A DNA stretch of 64,000 nt from Sorghum bicolor. Taxonomy: Eukaryota > Streptophyta > Magnoliopsida > Poales > Poaceae. A program made the position numbers and the translations under genes. This document shows positions 55,501-64,000 of the stretch, one piece after another; the first letter of the stretch is position 1; each line of letters starts with the position of its first letter. The stretch spans positions 48,858,967 to 48,922,966 of the forward strand of contig NC_012870.2 in NCBI RefSeq assembly GCF_000003195.3, written 5' to 3'. A model generated the notes under the pieces. It made no database searches and was not told where the DNA came from. It saw only the letters and a list, made by a program, of their open reading frames with translations.

Positions 55501-55975
55501 ACTATCGTCTGTGTTGGTCGAAGAAGTTCAAAATGGTGTGTTGCATGACAATATATAGTTCTTGGGGACTAGTTGTGGAGGTATAAACCCCTATACCCTC
55601 ACAACTAGACTTGGGCTGAGAGATTTGGCCCATTACGAGATGATTTGTAGCTTGGTCCATCTACATGGAGTTCCGCACATGGAAGCCAGACATGGAGATC
55701 AAGCAAGATCCTGGTCAGTTAGAATAGGAATTGTAACCGGCTCGGATTAGTTTTTAGATTCGTAACCATGTCCCCAGGACTATATAAGGTGGGGCAAGGG
55801 ACCCCTCTCAACTCATCTCAACACAACTCATATCAATACAATCAGACGCAGGACATTGGTATTACACCCTCATGGCAGCCAAACCTGGATAAAATTATTG
55901 TCTATGTCTTGCATCACCATCTACTTCATAGCTTGCATACCTGTCTGCCGACAATCTACTACCTTGGGCATACCT
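55501..55975 (+). mobile_element. Old 3' end and LTR fragment of the element 3 family
   Basis: TGGTCGAAGAAGTTCAAAATGG and CTTGGGGACTAG are followed by an LTR starting TGTGGAGGTATAAACCCC at 55573. It follows the element 3 LTR through CTAGACTTGGGC, ACTATATAAGG and CTACCTTGGGCATACC. It is clearly more diverged than the element 3 copies and lacks the last 40 or so bases, where the next block begins. Confidence 0.75.
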
Positions 55976-57152
55976 GAAAGGTCCAAATGGCTAGAGGGGG
56001 GTGAATAGCCTATTTAAATTTTCTACAAACTCAACTAGACAAGTTGGTTAGTAAAACAAATGGCGAAGCTATTCTATCCCTAGCTCAACTAAGCTATGCA
56101 AGCCACCTAAAGTCTAGTACAACGCTAAACACTAAGGCACAACTACAAGACACAACTAAGGCTAGCTACACTCCTAAACAAGAACTAAACTACACAAGCT
56201 AAATAACTAGCAAGGTAAACGAGAAAGTAAAGGAGTGGGGAGTGATTGTTATACCAACGTTGTAGAGTAGATATATAACCAATCAATCAATCACAATCAC
56301 TATCATATGAGAATCCTCGACAAGAGATGACATAAGATTTTTTACCGAGGTTCACTTGCTTCTCGGCAAGCTAGTCCTCATTGTGGCGATACACCCACTT
56401 GATGGATCGTGAGCTAATTGGCAATCGAAAGCCAAACCCTCAACAGGTGCCACACATCCACTCACAAAATGGGGATCCTCCAAGCCACGAGCAATCCACT
56501 AGAGTAGCCAATTGCGATCTCCCGTGGCGAAGGCTCAAGAACCCCTCACAAATCACTTGGTAAGGTTCAAAACAATCTCCAATTATGAGCTCAACACCAC
56601 CGCTGCTCCAAGCCATCTAGGGCGTCAGGAAACACCTAGGAGTAACAAGAAATCCGTAGCAAACTCAAGAATCAAGTGCCACTAGATGCAAATTTCAAAG
56701 CAATGCACTTGAATCTCACTCAATCTCACTAGGATTAGCAATCAAGCAAGGAGATGAGTGGAGGGAGTGTTCTCTAGCTCAATATATGCCTCAAGTAATC
56801 AAATATGCAAGAGAGAACCTCCCAAAGCCGGCCACCTTCTATTTATAAGCCCCTCAAAGAGATAGAGCCCACTGGGCAGATTTTAGGGGCACCGGACGTG
56901 CACTAGGGAACCACCGGACACTTGACCCTCTGCGTTCGGTGCTCTTAAGTTAGCCACGTGTCCACCTTTGAATCTCGCGCGTCAAACTCTAACGGATACT
57001 TGCGGACCACCGGACGCGACCAAGTGAGCACCGGACGCGTCCGATACTCACCGGTCACGTGCGCAGAGAGGTCTGCAAACTCACAGCCTCAACGGTCACC
57101 GAACTCGTGCGTAGAGTGGTATGCAAACTCACACCTCATCGGACTTGCCGGA
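55976..57152 (-). repeat. Unclassified LTR-like block
   Basis: Begins TGAAAGGTCCAAATGGCTAG followed by AGGGGGGTGAATAGCC, a start I recognise as common in grass repeats. A - strand TATA box (CTTATAAATAGAAGG, about 56850) and repeated CACCGGAC words suggest an LTR in - orientation, perhaps Ty1/copia. There is no coding domain, no partner and no target duplication, so the class is open. Confidence 0.4.
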
Positions 57153-57582
57153 TGTTGACGGTCCTTAATGCTCACATTTAACCGTCAATTAATCATAGAA
57201 AAGGATCCAAATGCAACCGACACCTAGACTTAGGGTTTCATCTGACAGATTTCCACGAGTTTTGGTGTTTGTCTATTTCTGTAGGGGGTTATCAAGAAAT
57301 ACGAAAGAAAGGCCCACACGTCGGGTTTACGTAGAGAATTAATGTGTGCGGTAATTTTCCATAATCAGGAAGACTCTAGAAGCAACTCGACCGAAGCGGA
57401 GCCGAGACGGGCCTAGGACGAGGGCGCCCGCCCTTGATCCTAGGGCGCCCGCCCTGGTAAAAGCACCAATCACAGAATGGAGTACACCATTACAAAGATC
57501 TCGTCGAGCTGATCGAAATGCATATATTATTTGCTATATTTGGAGTTTGGAATCAAGAGATATTAATAAAAGGACTCCACAT
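57153..57582 (+). repeat. Athila-type LTR, left 430 bp, interrupted by element 5
   Basis: Starts TGTTGACGGTCCTTAA and follows the element 2 LTR (reverse complement of 27334-28848) through GAAAAGGATC, TCTGACAGATTTCCACGAGT and CTATTTCTGTAGGGGGTTA. It contains GGGCGCCCGCCC twice. It stops at the element 5 insertion; the rest should lie beyond the right edge of the window. Confidence 0.8.
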
Positions 57583-58278
57583 TGTTGACACCGTTTTTGG
57601 GCACGTGTCTAGGATGGCAGGATAAGGTGGCAGTACGATGTTTACAAAGCGGGTTGCCGATGAGGATGGTTGCCGATGAGGGGGAAGTTGAATGTGACTA
57701 AGTCCACAGGCAGTAATATGGTGCCGATGGCTAGATAAGAAAGTCTGCCGATGACTATGGCAAAGGATCTGCCGATGATGCGAAGGAGGAGTCTGGAAGC
57801 TGCCGGTCGTTATGTGGAGGAGTTTCGGTTTGTCACGAGGGATAGTTTTGTTATTTCCTTAATTATTTGCATCGTTTTGTATACGGATTCTGTGTAATTT
57901 GGAATTCGAATTCTAATCGTGTCTGGTTGTAGCTCTTTGAGCAGGGTATAAATATAGACCCTAGGGCCTTGTAATAATCAATCAAGAAATCAATCAAACA
58001 CACGTTTTTACTCATATTCCAGCATCTACTTTTCGACGACTTCGTCATACTTTTTCCTTTTATTACGAGTTCTTAGGAATTCGTCGACTTAAGCTCGGCG
58101 TGTTCTCGAGTTCCGCGTGAGTACCTCTTAGCCGTGACATCCGGGCGCATCGCTGTTGTCAGGACTAAAGTATTCGAGTTATCACCTTTGCCGATAGTAA
58201 GGTCAAATCGGCTGGCACGCCTTAACGTTTGAATCGGGTATTAGCCCTTTGTGTTTGCAGATCAGTTTTGCATCAACA
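57583..58278 (+). repeat. Element 5 5' LTR
   Basis: A 696-bp LTR ending GCATCAACA, with TATA box TATAAATA at 57947-57954. Related along its length to the element 1 LTRs. Confidence 0.88.
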
Positions 58279-58285
58279 CATCTTT

Positions 58286-58304
58286 TGGCACGCCCAGTGG
58301 GACC
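58286..58304 (+). other. Primer-binding site of element 5
   Basis: TGGCACGCCCAGTGGGACC lies seven bases inside the LTR, identical to element 1 over 18 bases. Confidence 0.75.
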
Positions 58305-58325
58305 AGATTCAAGATCAAGATCAAC

Positions 58326-61300
58326 ATGTCGATCTCTGACCTCGATCAAGAGAACGTCATCCCCGTGACGGAGGCCAACCTCAAGGATGAGCAGAAGCAA
58401 GCTATTGCCCAAGCCATGGAAGAGTTCAAGCAGCAATGCCTGAGGTCTTTCAGCATAAACAGGAGCGGCGAAGTGGTCCAGAAAGATGCACTGCCGGCAC
58501 CGTGGCAGGTTACCTTTGACGCCAATCCTGGCAAGCTTCAAGATATGGTTGACAATGCCATCAATCGAGCGTTGATTAACCAAGCTGGTGTACTGTCTAA
58601 TACGGTTTTCAATGCCGTGGCAAGAACTTTCAAGGAAGGACAAATCCCACCAGATTATGTGGGCCCCTCCCATCATCAGCCAACGGCACCAGAGGTCACG
58701 GCTCCATCGGCTGCCTTGACGAATGCAAATGCACAATCTGCCGTCCCTCCAAGTACATCGGGGACTACTGGTGCACTATCTATGCCGATGGCAACCAACC
58801 CACAAATTTCAGTTGGGCAGCATAAACTGACAACAGATATGTTGGCATCGGCAATGTCAGGGTTGACTCTTCCTCCCAACTGGTGGGGATACTGTATGCC
58901 TCCAGAGTTGACGCCGGGAACATCACAAATAACTGACATGAGGGGCAAAACTCCTATGACATCGGCACCTCCCAATGCGCCGGTGAACCAGAGTCCTCGG
59001 TATACCACAACTACTACTGCGAGGCCTCACACTGGAAATCCTCAAGATTCAATGTTCCAGATGCCCAACGCATCGACAGAGTCAATGCTGATGCAACAGA
59101 GGCCTATGGCCCAGTCGGGGTATGTCAATTCAACGACGGTACCCAATTACCAATCATCGGCAGCACCTATGCCGATGAACGCTAATAATGGATGGCTTGG
59201 ACAGCAAGCCTTTCCACAATCGCCCCAGCAGAGTTACCAGACTACGGGGTTCCAGCAAGGGCAGGTCTATCCCAGGTTCCAAGGTCAGGGGATTCCCAAC
59301 CAGCCAATGAATTTTGGACAACAACTCGGAGGACAGCCAATCGGTGGACAGCAGCTTGGTGGTCCGCAGATTGGAGGACAGGTGATCAATACAATGTTCC
59401 GTGCAGATCACGTCCCGAACAGACACGTGGAGGTTCGCCACCAAGTGCCAGATCCGCAGCCGCCTCATCGGCAAGATGCCGATGCATATTGGGCCGATAA
59501 GATTGCTGAAGTAATGAGGGAACAATTTGGGATAAAACCCAAAGTCAACACGTATTCTTATCGGACACCGTATCCTCCCGCGTATGATTTGATCCCACTT
59601 CCACATCGGTACAAGGTACCGGATTTTACAAAGTTTTCCGGACAGGACGACACGTCAACCATGGAGCATGTCAACAGGTTCATTATTCAATGTGGAGAGG
59701 CTGGTAATAGGGACGAATTGAGGGTTCGTCTATTTTCATCATCATTGTCTGGATCGGCCTTTACTTGGTTCATATCATTACCTCCCAACTCAGTAATTAC
59801 TTGGGCCGATCTAGAGAAGCAATTCCACAAATACTTCTTCTCGGGGGTTCATGAGAAGAAGATCACCGACTTGGTCAAGTTGAGGCAACGTAATGATGAA
59901 TCGGTTGAGGGATTTGTGCAGAGGATACGAGAGGTCAAGAATAAATGCTATAGCCTGGTTCTGGATGATTGGCAGCTAGCCGATTTGGCTTTCCAGGGTT
60001 TGTTGCCACATATCAGGGATAAGTATGCCTCTCAGGAGTTCGAAAGTTTAAGTCATTTGGTGCAGAGGATTTCTGATCAAGACATCAAGCCTTTTGAGCC
60101 TAAGAGAGCATGGAATAAGAAAGTGTCATTTGTCGATGAAGTAACAAGCTCAGATTCTGATGAAGAACCAGTAATCGGTTTGGCAGAGTGGGTAAAAAAC
60201 AAGAAGCCGATGTCTTGTCCTTTTGGGCAGAAGGAATTAGAGAAGTTTGCTTTTGACACCGCTAAGGCCGATAGGATATTTGACTTTCTACTTCAGGAAG
60301 GTCAGATCAAACTATCACCTAACCATGTGATCCCATCGGCAGAAGAGTTGAAGAGGATGAGATATTGCAAGTGGCATAATGCAACTTCCCATGACACCAA
60401 CGAGTGCAAAGTATTCAGACAGCAGCTGCAATCAGCTATAGAGTCAGGGAGAATCAAGTTTGACAGTTCCAAAGCCCAGAAGCTGATGAAGATAGACCAA
60501 CATCCTTTCCCGACAAACATATTGGATGCTAAGGGGAAGGCTAAGGTCTTAACATCGGAGACAGCTGAGAAGAGTGCATCGGTAGATCCTCAGCATCAAG
60601 TTACTACTGCCGATGCAAGAAGTAAGGGCTTGGTCCAGGAAGGAACTAGCTCAGGAAGGCTTCCTCGATCTGGTATCGTCATAACTCATAGAAGGCCTCG
60701 AGAGAAATGGCAACAACGGGAAGATCGGTATCGGCGCCAGCAGGAAGATTATCGACGGGAAGAAGAAAGACGCCGACAGGAGTGGAATCGGCATAGGGAT
60801 CATTGGAATTGTCCCTTCTTCATCCATTGTTGGGAGGAGAATATCAAGCTTCCTACTGTCAGAGACTGCCTTGAGTGCAACGGTTATGATCGGTACGATA
60901 GGATCGATCGGCATTATCATAATGATGAACGGCGATTTAATGGGCCGATCAGAGGAAGGGTGTCAGTTCATGACCGGCTGGGGGGCAGATATAGCGGGCA
61001 CGACAGACTTAGTGACCGTGTCCAGTATTGTCCCAGGAACCAAGAAGAGCTCGAGGGAATGGCTGATGCGCGGGTTCCCGATGAATTCATATTTTGCAGG
61101 GATGCTAACACGCATCGTATGGAGTCAAGGGAGAACCGGCGCCCGACGGCAAGGCAAAGGCCACTTCCTCCATGGTGCCCTGGAGGATTAACCAAGACAC
61201 AGAAAAGGAGATTGCAACGTGAAAGGCAAGAAGAGCTAAACAAGGGAGAGAACTCTGGAAGTCGGCAGCCGTCAGACACTAAGAGGGAAGGTCCATCGGC

Positions 61301-61973
61301 AGGCGTCAACATGGTCTTCATGTTGCCGATGGAGTTTCTTGCACCAGCCAGTGGCGATGAGTTGGAATTTTCTGATCAGATAGCTCAGTTGGCTCTGGAT
61401 CCGATGACGGCTATCTTTGAGAAACCTGCCGATGACGAGAGGCAGCATCTTAAAGCTCTGTTCCTCAAAGGAAGGGTTGATGGGCAGCCAATGACCAAGA
61501 TCCTAGTTGATGGTGGAGCTGCCATTAATATTATGCCGTATGCAGTATATCGGAAGCTTGGGAAAGGGGATCAAGATTTGACCAAGACCGATATGATGCT
61601 CAAAGACTTTGAAGGAAACGTGTCTCCAGTCAAGGGGGCGATATGTGCAGAGTTGACCATCGGCAGCAAAACCTTGCCGACAACTTTTTTCGTGATCAGC
61701 GGAAAAGGTGCTTACAACTTATTATTGGGAAGAGATTGGATTCATGCCAATTGTTGTATCCCATCTACAATGCATCAATGCTTGGTTCAGTGGGTAGGTG
61801 ACAAGATTGAGATTGTCCCAGGAGATTCTTCTTATGTTATCGCGTCGGCAGAAGCGGATACTTACGAAAGGACCAGGTGCATTTCAGGAGAAGTTTGGGA
61901 GAAAGATTTTCTCAAAGTTGCCGATTATGAGATTCCACCGATCCAAGCAGTCGGTTCTGATGACGGTTTTTAA
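58326..61973 (+). CDS. Element 5 gag-protease polyprotein
   Basis: 1215 codons from ATG 58326; upstream in-frame codons lie in the LTR and primer site. The N-terminal part has the short helix-rich start, then a Gln/Gly/Pro-rich stretch (GQQLGGQPIGGQQLGGPQIG, about residues 335-360). Residues about 428-595 are the gag domain (YKVPDFTKFSGQDDTSTMEH, RLFSSSLSGSAFTWF, RQRNDESVEGFVQRI). A knuckle-like CKWHNATSHDTNEC and the cysteine block CPFFIHCWEENIKLPTVRDC follow an Arg-rich region. The protease has KILVDGGAAINIMPYAVYRK and NLLLGRDWIHAN. The frame ends TAA at 61971-61973, overlapping the ATG of pol in TAATG. It is the intact reference for the broken element 1 gag. Confidence 0.92.
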   Translation: MSISDLDQENVIPVTEANLKDEQKQAIAQAMEEFKQQCLRSFSINRSGEVVQKDALPAPWQVTFDANPGKLQDMVDNAINRALINQAGVLSNTVFNAVARTFKEGQIPPDYVGPSHHQPTAPEVTAPSAALTNANAQSAVPPSTSGTTGALSMPMATNPQISVGQHKLTTDMLASAMSGLTLPPNWWGYCMPPELTPGTSQITDMRGKTPMTSAPPNAPVNQSPRYTTTTTARPHTGNPQDSMFQMPNASTESMLMQQRPMAQSGYVNSTTVPNYQSSAAPMPMNANNGWLGQQAFPQSPQQSYQTTGFQQGQVYPRFQGQGIPNQPMNFGQQLGGQPIGGQQLGGPQIGGQVINTMFRADHVPNRHVEVRHQVPDPQPPHRQDADAYWADKIAEVMREQFGIKPKVNTYSYRTPYPPAYDLIPLPHRYKVPDFTKFSGQDDTSTMEHVNRFIIQCGEAGNRDELRVRLFSSSLSGSAFTWFISLPPNSVITWADLEKQFHKYFFSGVHEKKITDLVKLRQRNDESVEGFVQRIREVKNKCYSLVLDDWQLADLAFQGLLPHIRDKYASQEFESLSHLVQRISDQDIKPFEPKRAWNKKVSFVDEVTSSDSDEEPVIGLAEWVKNKKPMSCPFGQKELEKFAFDTAKADRIFDFLLQEGQIKLSPNHVIPSAEELKRMRYCKWHNATSHDTNECKVFRQQLQSAIESGRIKFDSSKAQKLMKIDQHPFPTNILDAKGKAKVLTSETAEKSASVDPQHQVTTADARSKGLVQEGTSSGRLPRSGIVITHRRPREKWQQREDRYRRQQEDYRREEERRRQEWNRHRDHWNCPFFIHCWEENIKLPTVRDCLECNGYDRYDRIDRHYHNDERRFNGPIRGRVSVHDRLGGRYSGHDRLSDRVQYCPRNQEELEGMADARVPDEFIFCRDANTHRMESRENRRPTARQRPLPPWCPGGLTKTQKRRLQRERQEELNKGENSGSRQPSDTKREGPSAGVNMVFMLPMEFLAPASGDELEFSDQIAQLALDPMTAIFEKPADDERQHLKALFLKGRVDGQPMTKILVDGGAAINIMPYAVYRKLGKGDQDLTKTDMMLKDFEGNVSPVKGAICAELTIGSKTLPTTFFVISGKGAYNLLLGRDWIHANCCIPSTMHQCLVQWVGDKIEIVPGDSSYVIASAEADTYERTRCISGEVWEKDFLKVADYEIPPIQAVGSDDGF

Positions 61974-64000
61974 TGGATAGATTCGCCGATGATGGAAAAT
62001 TAGGCCAGGGATTCACATCGGCTGATGATTTGGTAGAAGTAGATATAGGTAGTGGTGATAAGCCTAGGCCTACTTTTATTAGTGCTAAATTAGATCCTGA
62101 GAGTAAGCAACAATTGACTAGTTTGTTAAAGGAATATAAAGATTGCTTTGCTTGGGATTATACTGAGATGCCTGGTTTAGACCGATCAATTGTTGAACAT
62201 CGGTTACCCATCAAGTCTGGATTTCGGCCACATCAGCAACCAGCCCGCCGATGTAATCCTAACATTCTACCTGATATTAAGGCCGAAATCACCAAACTTA
62301 TTGAAGCTAAGTTTATTCGGCAGTGTCGGTATGCCGAGTGGATTTCCAATGTTGTTCCGGTTTACAAGAAGAACGGGAAGCTTCGGGTGTGCATTGATTT
62401 CAGGAATCTCAATAAAGCTACGCCGATGGATGGATACCCAATGCCTGTCGCCGATCTACTGGTTGATGCTGCGGCTGGTCATCGGGTCATCAGCTTCATG
62501 GATGGTAATGCAGGTTACAATCAAATATTCATGGCGGAGGAGGATATTCCAAAAACCGCATTCAGGTGTCCTGGTCATGTTGGGCTATTTGAATGGATAG
62601 TCATGACTTTTGGGTTGAAGAATGCTGGTGCTACTTATCAAAGGGCTATGAATTTTATATTTCATGAGTTCATCGGCAAGCTCGTAGAGATTTATATTGA
62701 TGATGTGGTAGTTAAGTCTGGAGATTTCTCAAAGCATCTTGCCGATTTACAAAAAGTGTTAGAGTGCACAAGGAAGCATGGATTGAAGATGAATCCCAAC
62801 AAGTGTGCATTTGGTGTATCGGCAGGACAGTTTCTTGGTTTCATGGTACATCAGAGGGGTATTGAAATTAGTCGAAGATCTATTGATGCCATCAATAAAA
62901 TAGTGGCCCCTACCAACAAAACGGAGCTCCAATCCTTGATCGGCAAGGTAAATTTTATCAGGAGATTTATATCGAATTTGTCTGGTAGGATTCGTGCTTT
63001 CAGTCCTCTTCTTAAATTGAAAGCCGATCAAGAGTTTATTTGGGGAGAAGAACAGCAGTTGGCTCTGGATGAAATCAAGAAGTATCTAGTAAATCCTCCA
63101 GTTCTAGTTCCACCTCAACAAGGGAAGCCCTTCAGATTGTATTTATCTACCGATGGATCGGTTATCGGTTCAGCTTTAGTTCAAGAATTTGAAGGGAAAG
63201 AAAGGGTAATTTATTATTTGAGTAGGAGGTTGATTGATGCTGAAACCAGGTATTCGGCCATTGAGAAATTATGCTTATGCTTATATTTTTCATGTATCAA
63301 GCTGAGACATTACCTGTTATCGGCCGAATGCACTGTTGTTTGCAAAGATGACGTGGTCCGATACATGCTATCTATGCCGATTATGAGTGGTAGGATCGGT
63401 AAATGGATTTTAGCGCTGTCGGAGTTCGATTTGCGTTACGAATCGGCTAAGGCAGTCAAAGGGCAGATTATGACCGATTTTGTGACTCAGCATTGCGGTC
63501 TAGTGGAAACCTTGGAAATTGTACCCTAGACGCTCTTCTTTGATGGATCTACCTGTGACCGGGGGGCAGGAATCGGCATTGTATTAGTTTCCCCTAAGGG
63601 GAGGAAGTATGAGTTTTCCTTGCCGATTGTTGCCACATCAACAAATAATCAGGCTGAGTATCAAGCTCTGATAAAGGGATTGGAGTTGTTAAGAGAAGTT
63701 CGTGCTGATGCTGTTGAAATATTCGGGGATTCTATGTTGGTTATAAATCAATTGGCCGGAAGCTATGAATGCCGAAGTGAAGTTCTCATAACCTATTTAG
63801 AGAGAAGTATGCAACTGTTAAAGGAATTCAAGGATTTCCGATTGGAGCATGTTCCCCGATTGCATAATGAAGACGCTAATCGGTTAGCTCAGCATGCCTC
63901 GGGATATCAGCCAATGATTAATGCGACATCGGCAGTCGGTGCCGGTGATTGGAGGAAAGAAATTATTGATTATCTAACAGATCCATCCAAAAAAGTTGAA
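61973..64000 (+). pseudogene. Element 5 pol: RT-RNase H (one nonsense codon, cut by window end)
   Basis: Starts at ATG 61973, in the -1 frame relative to gag-protease. RT: CFAWDYTEMPGLD (about residue 58-70), [28 protein letters not shown] and catalytic YIDDVVVKS near residue 240. A TAG at 63527-63529 stands where element 1 has Trp (TGG), just before RNase H (TLFFDGSTCDRGAGIG), and the frame stays open from there to the window edge. The integrase lies outside. Apart from that codon the enzyme looks functional. Confidence 0.9.

Larger units (their letters stand above)
57583..64000 (+). mobile_element. Element 5: relative of element 1 (partial, runs off window)
   Basis: Same family as element 1: LTR start TGTTGACACCGTTTTTGG, same primer site, gag and pol closely similar. 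The putative duplication to look for at the far end is CACAT (57578-57582). Gag-protease is intact and pol is open except for one TAG. It lies inside an Athila LTR. Confidence 0.92.

Overview
The window looks like repeat-rich nuclear DNA of a grass. An Andropogoneae species such as sorghum or a close relative is my inference from the style of the MITEs and LTRs; no marker proves the species. It holds one fragment of a host gene, the last four exons of an alcohol dehydrogenase-like gene at the left edge. Almost everything else is a stack of LTR retrotransposons. There are no bacterial features, and I saw no tRNA, rRNA or CRISPR array.

Layout. 1-977: ADH-like exons, with a Tourist-type MITE in the third visible intron. 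1409-37749: a second MITE of the same kind, split by a 36-kb nested block. The outer layer is element 1 (1425-37522, + strand, 5-bp target duplication CTTCC). Inside it lies element 2 (4480-28848, - strand, an Athila-type element without reverse transcriptase). Element 2 contains element 3 (8507-20057, + strand, Tat-type, duplication GTGGG) and a 3.5-kb solo LTR (21025-24532, duplication GTGGG). 37782-52081: element 4 (- strand, Tat-type, duplication ACACC), whose two 1045-bp LTRs differ at one base that I could find. 52087-57582: unassigned sequence and a mosaic of old fragments (a PF04195-type gene piece, two Athila LTR pieces, an LTR of the element 3 family, an unclassified LTR-like block). 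57583-64000: element 5, a relative of element 1 that runs off the right edge.

LTR divergence counted by eye fits the nesting: about 3.8% for element 1, 2.1% for element 2, 1.2% for element 3 and 0.1% for element 4. At the usual grass rate of 1.3e-8 substitutions per site per year these are roughly 1.5, 0.8, 0.45 and 0.04 million years.

How the genes work together. Elements 1, 3 and 4 each carry, between pol and the 3' LTR, a spliced gene on the opposite strand with its own TATA box, converging on pol. Two of these genes start with a PF04195-like domain and one with a plant-mobile-domain-like region. All three follow this with a low-complexity linker and a coiled coil. The element 4 copy is open through six exons (1299 codons). 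Elements 3 and 4 share an in-frame TAG at the same place between protease and reverse transcriptase, which suggests readthrough. Elements 3 and 4 also have hairpins beside repeated purine-tract motifs, and each family is enriched for its own short word in coding, antisense and LTR sequence.
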